The notes under the pieces were generated by a model. It was not told the DNA's origin, ran no database searches, and saw only the letters and a list, made by a program, of their open reading frames with translations. From Liquidambar formosana (Eukaryota > Streptophyta > Magnoliopsida > Saxifragales > Altingiaceae): DNA of 64,000 nt. The stretch is taken from NCBI GenBank assembly GCA_039720395.1, contig CM077823.1, positions 6,562,909-6,626,908 on the forward strand, read 5' to 3'. The number at the start of each line of letters is the position of its first letter. The stretch's first letter is position 1. Below, piece after piece: positions 1 through 9,571 of this stretch. The position numbers and the translations under genes were made by a program.

Positions 1-2388
1 AATGAAAGTCGGTGCGGTTTGGATGGTTTGTAGGGTTTTTCCACCAATCCGATCATTTTGGTTTCATTCATGTCCAAACCGAAACCGCACCAATACCAAT
101 ACAACATATGCTACACCGACTAAATTGGTATCTAGTGCGGTTTGGTCGGTTTGCGGTTCCCATCGAAATTGATTTTGGGACTAAAAAGGGAAGAAAAAAA
201 AACAGAGAAAGGAGGAGAAGAATTTGTAATGAGAATTAATTAAAAGATTTATAACAATATTAATCAATCAATTGGATCTTGTGTATATACATACAAATAC
301 AAAAATAAAAAAAATACAGACTGTAGATCAAAAAGTTATGGGAAAAGAAAATTCAAGAAATATATACATATACACAAATATAAATATAGACAGATTGTAA
401 CGAGGAGGAGAAAGAGAGATAAACTACACCAAATGTCGACAACAATAAAGTCTACTGAAGAATGAAAGAGAAAAGAGAGGGACTTGGCCGTAAGAGCTCG
501 TCGGCGGCGGATCTGCCCTTTGATTGAAGGAGAAAGCATAGACTTTAAAATCTTCGATACCGGCGATATATCGCCAATATATCAACGTATTGACGAGGGT
601 CGATACGATATCTCTCTGCGATTTCGTTTTGGTTGTTTATCGGTGGATATATCGCTATATCGACGAGATATCGAGAAATTTCGACAATATCGCGATAAAT
701 TGCAACTTTTTCCATTTTTTATGCATTTACCGTCGACATTTGGGAGATATTTCGTCGATATTGGTCGATATTTCGATGATATCGTCAATCTAAAATGCTA
801 TCGGTTCAAATTTTGAACTATTTTTAAGAAATTTCTGAGAAGAAAGAAGAAAAATAGGATCTGGTTCATTCCATTACCAGCATTGATCTTTGCCACCATC
901 GCAGGAGAAGAAGAAGAAGAAGAAGAAGAATACCAGACGATGATGAAAGGCTAACATACCTGCTCGTGTGTTGTTTCCATGCCATCGTTATCGTCCTCCT
1001 AGTCATCGTTGATATTCGTCGAACCTCCACAGCTTATTCTCTTTTCCCCTTTTTTTTGCCTTTTTGTCGGTGGAGGGATTAGGGAAGTGCTTTCCCTTTT
1101 GTGTGTGTCAATAAAGTCCTTTTTTAAATTAAAAAAATGGTTTGACCACCTCATAAAGTCATAACACATGACTTTTATTCTTTCTTTCTTTATCTTTTTC
1201 GTTTTTGTTTCTTTTTTTCTTTTTAAATTTATTTTAAAGTTAAGCAAATACAATTTTATAAATATATATATTATTTACATTTTTATCTTTAACTTTGTAA
1301 CCTTTTAAAAAGCTCTACTCATTTTTTATGTTTATTTTAGTCTAGTTATATATACGTATATACACGAGTCTAGTCCTATAAGAAAGTATTGATGTAAGTT
1401 AAGTCAACACTATGCATTAGGTATTATACCGCATACATATGCATTATATAGTATTTTAATATTATGTGACATTTAAATATTGTTGAATTTTCATAAATTC
1501 CTATTATTTATTTTCTCACTGCGTCACACTTTTTATACCTTACACAATACATACTTGTATTATACACATTTAAATTGTAATATTTTGATCATAAATTGTG
1601 TATTAGAGTCTAAATCATTGTTTCCTAAAGTTTTAATAAAAATATTTATGTTTAACTCATAATATCCACCATATCTTTAAAACGATATCGATATTGTCGA
1701 TATATCCAACGATATATCCGATATATCTGTATTTTTGGACCCTCGATATATCTATCGATATCGATATTAAAGTCCTTGGGAGAAAGAGGGGATTAAGGTA
1801 TGTATAAAGAGAGAAAAAAAGAGATACAAGAGAGTTTGAGAGAGAAAAAAACCTGAAGTTGTTGCTCGCTGGTAGGGATAGAACGTCGGAGAAGCTATGT
1901 CGTTAACAATCGAAGCAAAGCCACTGTCGATTTGCACCAAACAGTGAGTGACAAAGAGACGAAGGAAGGTTTGGCTGACTGCTGTGGCTGGATGATCAAA
2001 TGAACGAGAGGATTAGGGTTCAACGAGTGAGAGGTAGAGAGAAGATGGTAGGGTTTGTTGACGGTGCTGAGGTTGGGTGAGGCTGAGTGGTGATCGAATG
2101 AAATGAGAAAAGGGTTTAGGGTTAACTTGTGTGTATATATAGCAGGTATAAAGATGGTGTCATTTGGTTACAAAAAAGGGGAAAAAAATAACATATATAA
2201 ATTGGTTTGGTTCAGTTTAATCGGTCCGGTTTATATCTAAACCGACACTGAACCGGAACGGAAAAAAATATGAAATCTTAAACCGAGCCGCCCATTACTA
2301 GTTAAAAAAAACCAACCAAAAAACGAAAAACTGGTTCGATTCGGTCCGGTTTGTCTGGTTTCATCGGTTTTCTTGCACCCCTAACCCC
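1..2388. mobile_element. Non-autonomous hAT-like element (right part), split by a nested element
   Basis: Both flanks of the nested element at 537-1778 are rich in the CGGTTTGG / CCGGTTT motif (about 10-175 and 2198-2365). The right end reads CTTGCACCCCTA at about 2377-2388, that is, a TIR beginning TAGGGGTGCAAG, typical of plant hAT-like elements with CGGTTT-rich subterminal repeats. The left terminus is not in the window, so no target duplication can be tested. The interior (about 180-530 and 1790-2190) is purine-rich and non-coding, with no transposase. The family is inferred from end sequence and composition only. Confidence 0.45.
537..1778 (-). mobile_element. CGATATATCG-rich hAT-like non-autonomous element, copy 1
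   Basis: The copy is flanked by a perfect 8-bp duplication GGAGAAAG at 529-536 and 1779-1786. The left end begins CATAGACTTTAAAATC and the right end finishes TTAAAGTCCTTG, a degenerate inverted pair of the family TIR CAAGGACTT. The first ~260 bp and the last ~110 bp are packed with self-complementary CGATATATCG / GATATCGATATC motifs. The centre holds a (GAA)n tract (about 907-930) and pyrimidine-rich DNA with no transposase. Eight-bp duplications and CA...TG ends point to the hAT superfamily. It is inserted inside the element spanning 1-2388 and lies opposite to the copies at 2958 and 5559. Confidence 0.82.
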
Positions 2389-2575
2389 TAAGCTCTATCC
2401 CATAATCTCCAAACATCCTCTAACTTATATTCAACCATCCTAGCATTTCTTTCCAACCAAATCACCCAAAATATACTTAGAATAGCACAACTTCACAGAT
2501 AAATTAATAAATACTATTAGTAAATTACCCTAACTTAGATAACGTAAATTTCTTTTGGTGGTGACTAGTGAGTAA

Positions 2576-3954
2576 TAAGGATGTCAACGGGATGGGTTTG
2601 GGACAGGAGCCTCTTCCCAACCCCAACTCTAATGAGAATTATCCCATCCCAATCTCGTCCCAAACCCACTTCGGGTTTGATATCAAATTCCCATTCTCAT
2701 CCCAATTAAATTTGAAAATCCCTTTCTCACCCCATTTTGTCCCATTTATAGTTGGCCAGATGAGACAGAGCGGGGTGGGACGAAAAAACCCATTACATTC
2801 AGTAACCTAGATTTGATATTTTTAAAAAAAATGTGAGAAATAATCTTTTTAATTTTCCACATTCATAATTAGAAATTTTTAAAATTTGTTGATTAAATTT
2901 ATGAGACCACATTCAATTAAAAAGGCTCTAAAAAGCTCTAAATAAAGACATCATAACCAAGGACTTTAATATCGATATCGATGGATATATCGAGGGTCCA
3001 AAAATGTGGATATATCGGATATATCGTTGGATATATCGACAATATCGATATCGTTTTAAAGATATAGTGGATATTATGAGTTAAACATGGATATTTTTAT
3101 TGAAACTCTGGGAAACAATGATTTAAACTTTAATACACAATCTAGCATCAAAATATTGCAATTTAAATATGTATAATACAAGTATGTGTTGCGTAGGGTA
3201 TAAAAAATATACCGCGCTAAACAAATAAATAATAGAAAATTTTGCAAATTCAACATTTAGATGTTATATAACATTGAAATAGATTTTTGTAACATTTAAA
3301 TATAGAGTGCTATTAGACCAAAGGCCATTGGTTTGAAATAATATTTTAAATTATGTGAAATAATAAGCATAGTAAAATGTACATATATATGTGAATCCTA
3401 ACCTATTCTAATGTTGTAAAAATTTCACCAGAAATCAGCAAAAGGGCATTTAAACATGGCAGTGTCGATATCTTGAACGATATCAGCGATATATCAACGA
3501 TATCAGCGATATATCTTCGATATCAGCGATATATCTTCGATATTTTCGATATATCTTCGATATCTTCAATATATCGCTGATATCGTTCGATATTTTGTTT
3601 TTTGAAAATTTTTCAATTTCGCAACAATATATCGTATCGTTACCCTCCGATATGGCGATATATCGCGATATATCGTCGATATATCGCGATTTTTAAGTCC
3701 TTGATCATAACAACTAAAAAGTAGTTACATCATAACAATTATATATATATGTATATTCGATAAAAAATAAAAACTTAATCGGGTGGGTTCGGGATGGGTT
3801 TTTAAAGAACATCCCAACCCCGCCCCGAACCCTAACAGGTTTTTTAAAAAATCCCCAAAGCCGTCCCAACCCCACTAAGTAGTGTCCCAAACCCTTCCTA
3901 ATAAGAGCGGGGTGGGGCGGGACCCCGAAAAAACCCATCCCATTGACATCCTTA
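2576..3954. mobile_element. hAT-like non-autonomous element with TAAGGATGTCAAC TIRs, interrupted
   Basis: The left end reads TAAGGATGTCAACGGGATGG and the right end CCATCCCATTGACATCCTTA, an inverted pair with one internal difference. It is flanked by GTGAGTAA (2568-2575) and GTGAATAA (3955-3962), an 8-bp duplication with one mismatch. The subterminal regions are rich in GGGATGGG / CCCCAACCC motifs (about 2585-2800 and 3780-3945). Without the nested insertion it would be about 625 bp. The open frames at both ends are by-products of the GC-rich repeats. No transposase is present. The homologous empty site is at about 17040-17060. Confidence 0.82.
2958..3703 (+). mobile_element. CGATATATCG-rich hAT-like non-autonomous element, copy 2
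   Basis: A perfect 8-bp duplication ATCATAAC lies at 2950-2957 and 3704-3711. The ends are perfect inverted copies over nine bases: CAAGGACTT at the left, AAGTCCTTG at the right. The left subterminal block holds GATATCGATGGATATATCG-type sequence. The right block (about 3465-3695) is almost entirely tandem ATATCG/CGATAT motif, able to fold on itself. The middle is AT-rich and shared with the other copies (for example ATACACAATCTAGCAT). At 746 bp this is the shortest complete copy. It is inserted in the element at 2576-3954. Confidence 0.87.
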
Positions 3955-3987
3955 GTGAATAATACCAAATTTATTATTTGCCTTATG

Positions 3988-4146
3988 TTTTTTTTTATAA
4001 GAGAAATTGTATTGATAAAAAAGAAGAATACAAATTGGACAAGGAAGCCAAACTACACAATAGAACCCAGGACCAACCCAAACAACAAGCCAAAAGGAGC
4101 CAGCAAAAACACAAAAAGCCCTCACATTGAACACAGACAACAAAAG
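3988..4146 (-). mobile_element. 5'-truncated LINE 3' tail (antisense)
   Basis: This 159-bp insertion is flanked by the 15-base direct repeats ATTATTTGCCTTATG (3973-3987) and ATTATTTGCCTTGTG (4147-4161), one mismatch. It begins with a poly-T run followed by AAGAGAAATTGTATTGAT, which in reverse complement resembles the 3' ends of plant L1-like retrotransposons: a transcribed tail ending in A-rich sequence. The related segment at 17 kb lacks it. LINE origin is inferred from the oligo-T edge and long target duplication; no coding sequence remains. Confidence 0.65.
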
Positions 4147-4475
4147 ATTATTTGCCTTGTGTTCATTTATGAAGTAGGAACCATTGAACATTGTTAAATG
4201 TTAAGGTTTAAGTTAAATAGTTTAACTCTAATTGTTGTTAACTTGTTAACATAATTCTATTGTTGTTTCATCAAAAAAAAAAAAAAAAATCTATTGTTGA
4301 ACTTTTGTTAATTATGGTTATTGCATAGAAATGCGCAAAAAGTAGTAATTATAGGAAAAAAATGACTTCAAAAAATTAATAAAATGTTTTATCCATACTT
4401 TAAAAATATTAAAATAAAGAATTCTAGAGTGAAAAAATGGGTATCACTAAGTTTGAGGCATGTTATGCAAGCTCC

Positions 4476-4510
<35 letters not shown>

Positions 4511-4639
4511 GGAAAAAAGGAAAAATTCACAACCCAAGTGACTAATTCTATTACAAATCGCCTTTACACATGTCCTGTTACACCTTTACCATTACCCTTA
4601 GTGTTATAGTGCATGTACTCTGTTTTTAAAACCATAGCA

Positions 4640-5550
4640 AAGAGACCGGTTGGCCAGTGATATCATTTGCCAGACACTCAACCTCCTTTCTCCCAGGTGA
4701 TGATCAGAACCCAAAAAAGGATGCAGCACCGATTGGCTGATGCCAGGCGCATTGGCTTGGGAATCTTTAAATTAAAGGGGATGACCATTAGACCGTTAAA
4801 CAACTACCTAGGAGAAAATCTCTTCTATCTTTTCGTAATCTCTTTCTTCTTGTTTAATATGTATATATATTTTTTTATCGATGTATATATATTCCTAAAT
4901 TATCTAATATCCTAACACTGTTTTTGGCAGACATAAAAGAAAGGAAAAGAATTCATTTAATAGAAAGGATAGGAATGAAAATGGAATTTATTTCCTTTTT
5001 CCTTTTTGGTATAAAGGGGATTTAAAATCAAAGAATTTAATTAGGTCTTTTATTCTTCTTATAACTCTTTTAATAAATCCAATTCCCTCGAAATTCTACT
5101 CATTTAGGCCAGCTTTCAGAACATGTATTGAATCCCATCAAATCCCTTTTAATTCCTTTCCCGTCATAAATTCTTTCATTCCATACGCTGGAATTCAAAA
5201 TAATGAATGAATTCTTTTCCATTCCCTCTAAATCCCTCCATTCCAAACACAACAAAGGATTTGATTGGAACACAGAATTGGAATTGAAGTAAAGAATTGC
5301 AATTCTAATTCTAATTCCATTGGAATTGGGATTGACCTAGAATTAAGAGAAATTACGATTCCATTGTTTGGATGACATCAAGAATTTGGAGTGAAGAATT
5401 TGAAATTTTATTATAATTTCAATATTTTTCTTGATTAAATTGAATCTAAGAACTGATGAATTCTATAGCCGCCGAACCTCCTTCACTATTACCGATGAAG
5501 CTCTACAAATATCGTTTCACGCCAAACTCCATCCCACAGAGATTACTGTT
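4640..5550. other. Intergenic, no gene seen; AATTCC-rich transposon debris
   Basis: From about 4920 to 5440 the sequence is rich in GGAATTG / CAATTCC repeats, similar in style to 8160-8340 beyond the next insertions, so both may be ends of one older interrupted element; I could not fix its termini. A short open frame at 4667-4915 has no recognisable domain and I do not call it. Confidence 0.5.
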
Positions 5551-5558
5551 GGTAGCAA

Positions 5559-6721
5559 CAAGGACTTTAATATCGATATCGATGGATATATCGAGGGTCC
5601 AAAAATGTGGATATATCGGATATATCGACAATATCGATATCGTTTTAAAGACATGGTGGATATTATGTGTTAAACGCGGATTTTTTTATTGAAACTCTGG
5701 GAAACAATGATTTAGACTCTAATACACAATCTAGCATTAAAAAATTGCAATTTAAATGTGTATAACACAAGTATGTGTTGTGTAGGGTATAAATAGTGTG
5801 ATACGATGAGATAATAAATAATAAAAATTTATGCAAATGTAACATTTAAATGTAAAGCACCACTAGACTAAAGCCTATTGACTTGAAATCATAGTTTAAA
5901 ATATGTGAATTGCTAAACATTATTTTATTAAAAAAAAAAAAATTATGAGTACACAAAAAAAACCAATAAAAAATTAGTAGAGTTCTTTTAAAAATATTAT
6001 AAAGTTAAAATTAAGAATGTAAAGTTGAAAAGAATTATAGGTTACTAGTTACATTTATAAAATATAATATAAAAAAGGGGCCTTTTAATAAAATGTTTAT
6101 TGTATTTTAAAAGCTTTAATAAAGTTCTCATTAAAACCAAAAAAAGAAAAGAAGAAAAAGGGAAGGTTTTATAAAGTGGAGGTGTGAAAGTGACCCGGTC
6201 ACTTTACCAATCACAAAAGCTGGACAAAACAAAAGAAAGAAAAGGGGGAAAAAAGGCTTCACAGCATCCAGCCATCCATGGAGGTTCGATGGTGGTGATA
6301 CCGGTGGCTAGAAGACCACAACAGCACGTACGACTGTACGAGGTATGTCGACCTTCTCCTTCTTCTTCTTCTTCTTCTTCTTCTTCTTCTTCTTCTTCTT
6401 TGACAAGCCAGTGAATCTGTGATTCTTCTTCTTCTTCTTCTTTGACGATGGCCAGAAGACCACAACGCCAGTGATGGCAGTGTCGAACCATACTGTAAAT
6501 CGACGATATATCGACAAAATCTCCACGATAATTCATAGAATTCTACTGATATTAAAAGATATCGAGATATCGTCGATATATCGTGATATATCGACGATAT
6601 CTCTCGACATTTTGTTTTTTTGCAAATCTTTTAATTTCGCATCATAATATCGTATCGTTACCCTCCGATACGGCGATATATCGCGATATATCGTCGATAT
6701 ATCGCGATTTTTAAGTCCCTG
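5559..6721 (+). mobile_element. CGATATATCG-rich hAT-like non-autonomous element, copy 3
   Basis: A perfect 8-bp duplication GGTAGCAA lies at 5551-5558 and 6722-6729. The left end is CAAGGACTTTAATATCG and the right end TTTTTAAGTCCCTG, one change from the family TIR. Both subterminal blocks carry the CGATATATCG-type motifs (5570-5645 and 6490-6712). Compared with copy 2 it holds extra central DNA (about 5900-6480) with two (TTC)n tracts (about 6358-6400 and 6424-6441) and a repeated AGAAGACCACAAC motif. Open frames here are low-complexity and not called. Length 1163 bp. Confidence 0.87.
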
Positions 6722-6729
6722 GGTAGCAA

Positions 6730-7942
6730 CACCATCACCATACACACGCGCACACACACACACACACACACACCCCTGATATTTCATCGATATATGAATG
6801 ATTTATCGTCCAATCAGTGCAAATTTCTATTTCTTCACCATCGTCCTCGTCGTTGTCATAGAAGAAGAGGAAGAAGAAGGCGACACCTTACCTAGAGGCT
6901 AGTATGTGCTATTGCCATTGTCCTTGTTGCCATCATCCTTCTTGCCACCGGCCTTACTGCTGTTGCTGTCATCCTCCTTTGCCGCTGGCGTCATCGTTAA
7001 ACTTCCATAGAAGCCTTTTATGGCTTCTGGTTGTCGAGCCCCCTATCCTCCCTTTCCCTTTTTTTTTTCCTTTTCTTTTTTCCGTTTGACGAGCCCTCAT
7101 AATGGAAGTACCCTGCTTTTGAGGATGAGCTCAGGGAATACAAATTACCTATAATCTAGACTACTGTAGGCAGCTTCTTGATATTAGTGGTGTTGGTTAT
7201 TTAATGTTTTTAATTCTTAAGAGTTGTCAATTCTTTTTGTTGATGCACTTCTTTTTGTCCCTAGAAAATAGAAAAACAAATAGATTTCGCCTTTTAACAC
7301 CTTTTAAAAGTAGTTAATATATATATTTTTTATTAAAAAAAAAAATTAAAAGATCCACTTTATACATATTTGCAAAATTCTATGGTATCCACATAAAAAT
7401 TTTGTGTAACATATTCAAAAATGGTAGTTGATCACATTTTGTGGTAGCCCATTACCATAAATGTGATCAAGTTACTAGTTATCACAAATGTGGTCAAGTT
7501 ATCATAAAATGTGACCAAATTATCAGAAAATCTGATCGATTACCACTTAAGGTATAGTACCTCAAATTTTATTATTATTATTCTTATTATTTTTTTGTGA
7601 GTACCATAAAATTTAAATATTACAAATATGTATTTTAATGCTATTTAACATTGAAACGTTAGATTTACATAAATTTGTATTATTAATTTGCTCAGCGCTG
7701 CGCATTTTTTGTACCCTATAGACCAATTACTTGTCTTGTCGGGATTTAATTTACAATATTTTGACTTTAAATTGTTTATTATAATCTAAATCATTATTTT
7801 CCAGAATTTTAATAAAAATATATGTGTTTAACTAATAATATCCATCATATCATTGAGTCGATATAGATATTTTCGATATATCCGATATATCCGTGTTTTT
7901 GGATCCTCGATATATCCATCGATATCGATATTTAAATCCTTG
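6730..7942 (-). mobile_element. CGATATATCG-rich hAT-like element, copy 4, left end not found
   Basis: The right terminus GATATTTAAATCCTTG at about 7927-7942 and the subterminal block from 7855 match the right end of copy 1, as does the AT-rich stretch 7620-7850. Sequence from about 6775 (CATCGATATATG) and the GAAGAAG / CTTCC-rich middle (6840-7090) also resemble copy 1, so the element may extend back almost to copy 3. No inverted left end or matching duplication of the flank TTTCTATG (7943-7950) was found. A (CA)n microsatellite lies at about 6742-6773. Confidence 0.55.
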
Positions 7943-9376
7943 TTTCTATGATGATCCGTCTTTGTGTAGATCTCCAAGATATTTTGTTTATAGATCCCCA
8001 AAGTTGTCATCCATGATGAAAGAGAGGATGAGAAGGAGGAACTAAGAAACAGTCATGGAGTATTGGAGAAGTTGCTAGAGCTTTTAACTTTGAGTTGGAC
8101 TCGAGAAGGAGAACTCTCTCAATTCCAGCCTGTAGAATTATAATTCTTACCTCACACCCACTGAATTGATGGAGCAGTGATTTGGCTTAAAATGAATTTT
8201 GTGGAATTAGACCCTGAATTACATTTCTATTTCTATTGGACCAGACAAACGCGTGAATTGGAATTAGTGGTCCCAATTCCAATTCCAACCTCCAATTCCA
8301 CGCTCAATTTTGGGCTCCAATTGGTCCTGAGGAAATTGGCCCAGTTACAATATTTTGAAATATTCTCCAGATTACCCTAAATCTAGCCAAGATAAATAAT
8401 TTCTTAAATCTTGATTGATCTAGAAGAACAACCATTTGTACTTGATCGATGATTGGACCAATCGTAAGGATGACAATTCTAGGTTTGATAAAATATATAT
8501 ATATATATAAAAGATGACAATCTTAGGCTACATCAAACTCCTTTCTTGAGAAACAAATCGTTAGGGTTTGATTCAGGTGAGGGCCTATGGGGGCACGCGC
8601 CCCTACCCAATGACTTAATGCTTTTTTAAAATTTCTTTTTTATACATATACACTAAAAGTTGTAAATGTCTAAATTTTTTTAATAGAAATATTATCAATG
8701 AATGTTTAAATTTTTGAAAGCTACTATAAGTTCAAATGACCTTGATTTGTTGTTATTGTCAATTTAATTTTGTAAAATATTGTAGTCTAATTTATTTTAT
8801 TTAACATCAAGAAGTGGACTACTGGTTCTTGAGACTTAAGCCTCAAGAAGTGAAAGACCTTGGGTTCAATTTCTCATTCCCTCTTGAGCTAGTCACTAAC
8901 TAGGTTTATCTACATGGAGTGGATAGTGGCCTTACCCGTGGTTGAAGGATTAATAACACTAAAGGTTTGGAGACCCCTGTTAGCCAAAATAATAATAATA
9001 ATATATTTAATCTATAGAATTAAGATAATACTATAACAATCGACTAAAAGAGGCCCCCGTTAGAGTGATTTTCTGGCTCCACCAGTGCAAATTGTCCTTG
9101 AGTTTGACCTCCACCACAAATGCCATTTGTGATTTCACAAGCACGTTATCAATGGGTGGAGCTTTCGCCTTTGTTTCCTCTTTTGATTATTGCTTGCTTG
9201 ATTTTGACACATACACTATTTCTCTTTGTTTCTTACTTGCACATTCCTCTTCCTATAAGTAATTTCTTTTGTACTGCTGTGAGACTGAGAATCTCTTGAT
9301 TATTAATTGCAGTATATTTCATTTTTAGACTCATTTTACTTCATCTTGATTTGTTACTGTAACTGATATTTCCCAG
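7943..9376. other. Upstream intronic or intergenic DNA with transposon fragments
   Basis: 8160-8340 holds AATTCCAATTCC repeats of the kind seen at 5270-5340. 8575-9100 looks like a decayed DNA transposon: GGCCTATGGGGGCACGCGCC near the left, and GGCCCCCGTTAG then TTTTCTGGCTCCACCAGTG at the right, the latter in reverse complement resembling the CACTGG-GGAGCCAGAAAA ends of plant DNA transposons. A pyrimidine-rich stretch leads to the acceptor TTTCCCAG at 9369-9376. I searched by eye for the exon that should precede the channel exon and did not find it. Confidence 0.5.
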
Positions 9377-9571
9377 GTTCTGGAGGCATTCTTGGCTCAA
9401 GGTTCAGAATTGTGGATTTTTAATGAGGTCCCTAAAAAAGAAAGAGAGAAGAAGCTAACTGATGATGGACTTGATATTTCTGGTTTAGAGAACATAAAAC
9501 TTGTCCACCGTGAGGGAAGTGCTGTCATCAAGCGGCATGTAGAGAGTCTTCCCTTGGAGACATTTGATTCT
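9377..9571 (+). CDS. DMI1/POLLUX-like exon (first in window)
   Basis: Exactly 65 codons lie between TTTCCCAG and the donor GTAAGT. It encodes VLEAFLAQGSELW ... SLPLETFDS, part of the RCK-like cytosolic region of the family. The upstream reading frame closes outside the exon, supporting the acceptor at 9376. The preceding exon, expected to carry a conserved tryptophan/arginine-rich motif, was not seen in 1-9376. Confidence 0.88.

Larger units (their letters stand above)
2500..4640. repeat. Duplicated segment, copy A (interrupted by three insertions)
   Basis: The host sequence around 2500-2575, 3955-3987 and 4162-4630 matches 16970-17455 in the same order and orientation. Shared landmarks include ATACTATTAGTAAA, CCCTAA-TTAGATAAC, TTATTTG-CTTATG, a GTTAAGGTTTA-type stretch, ATGGGTATCACTAAG and a TTACACCTTTAC tract. 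Copy A carries a hAT-like element (2576-3954), a second one nested in it (2958-3703), a LINE tail (3988-4146) and a 33-base poly-A run (about 4477-4509); copy B lacks them. The boundaries are approximate and were found by eye. Confidence 0.65.

Noticed and set aside
2376..2392. CACCCCTAACCCCTAAG resembling telomere repeat
   Set aside because: The unit is not the plant CCCTAAA repeat and there are only two imperfect units; it is the end of a hAT-like element.
6204..6536. Open frames with poly-Glu or poly-Ser tracts
   Set aside because: They are translations of (TTC)n microsatellite inside the copy-3 transposon.
6730..7942. Target duplication for copy 4 using TTTCTAT near 6823
   Set aside because: It matches 7 of 8 bases but no inverted terminus follows it, so the left end is left undefined.
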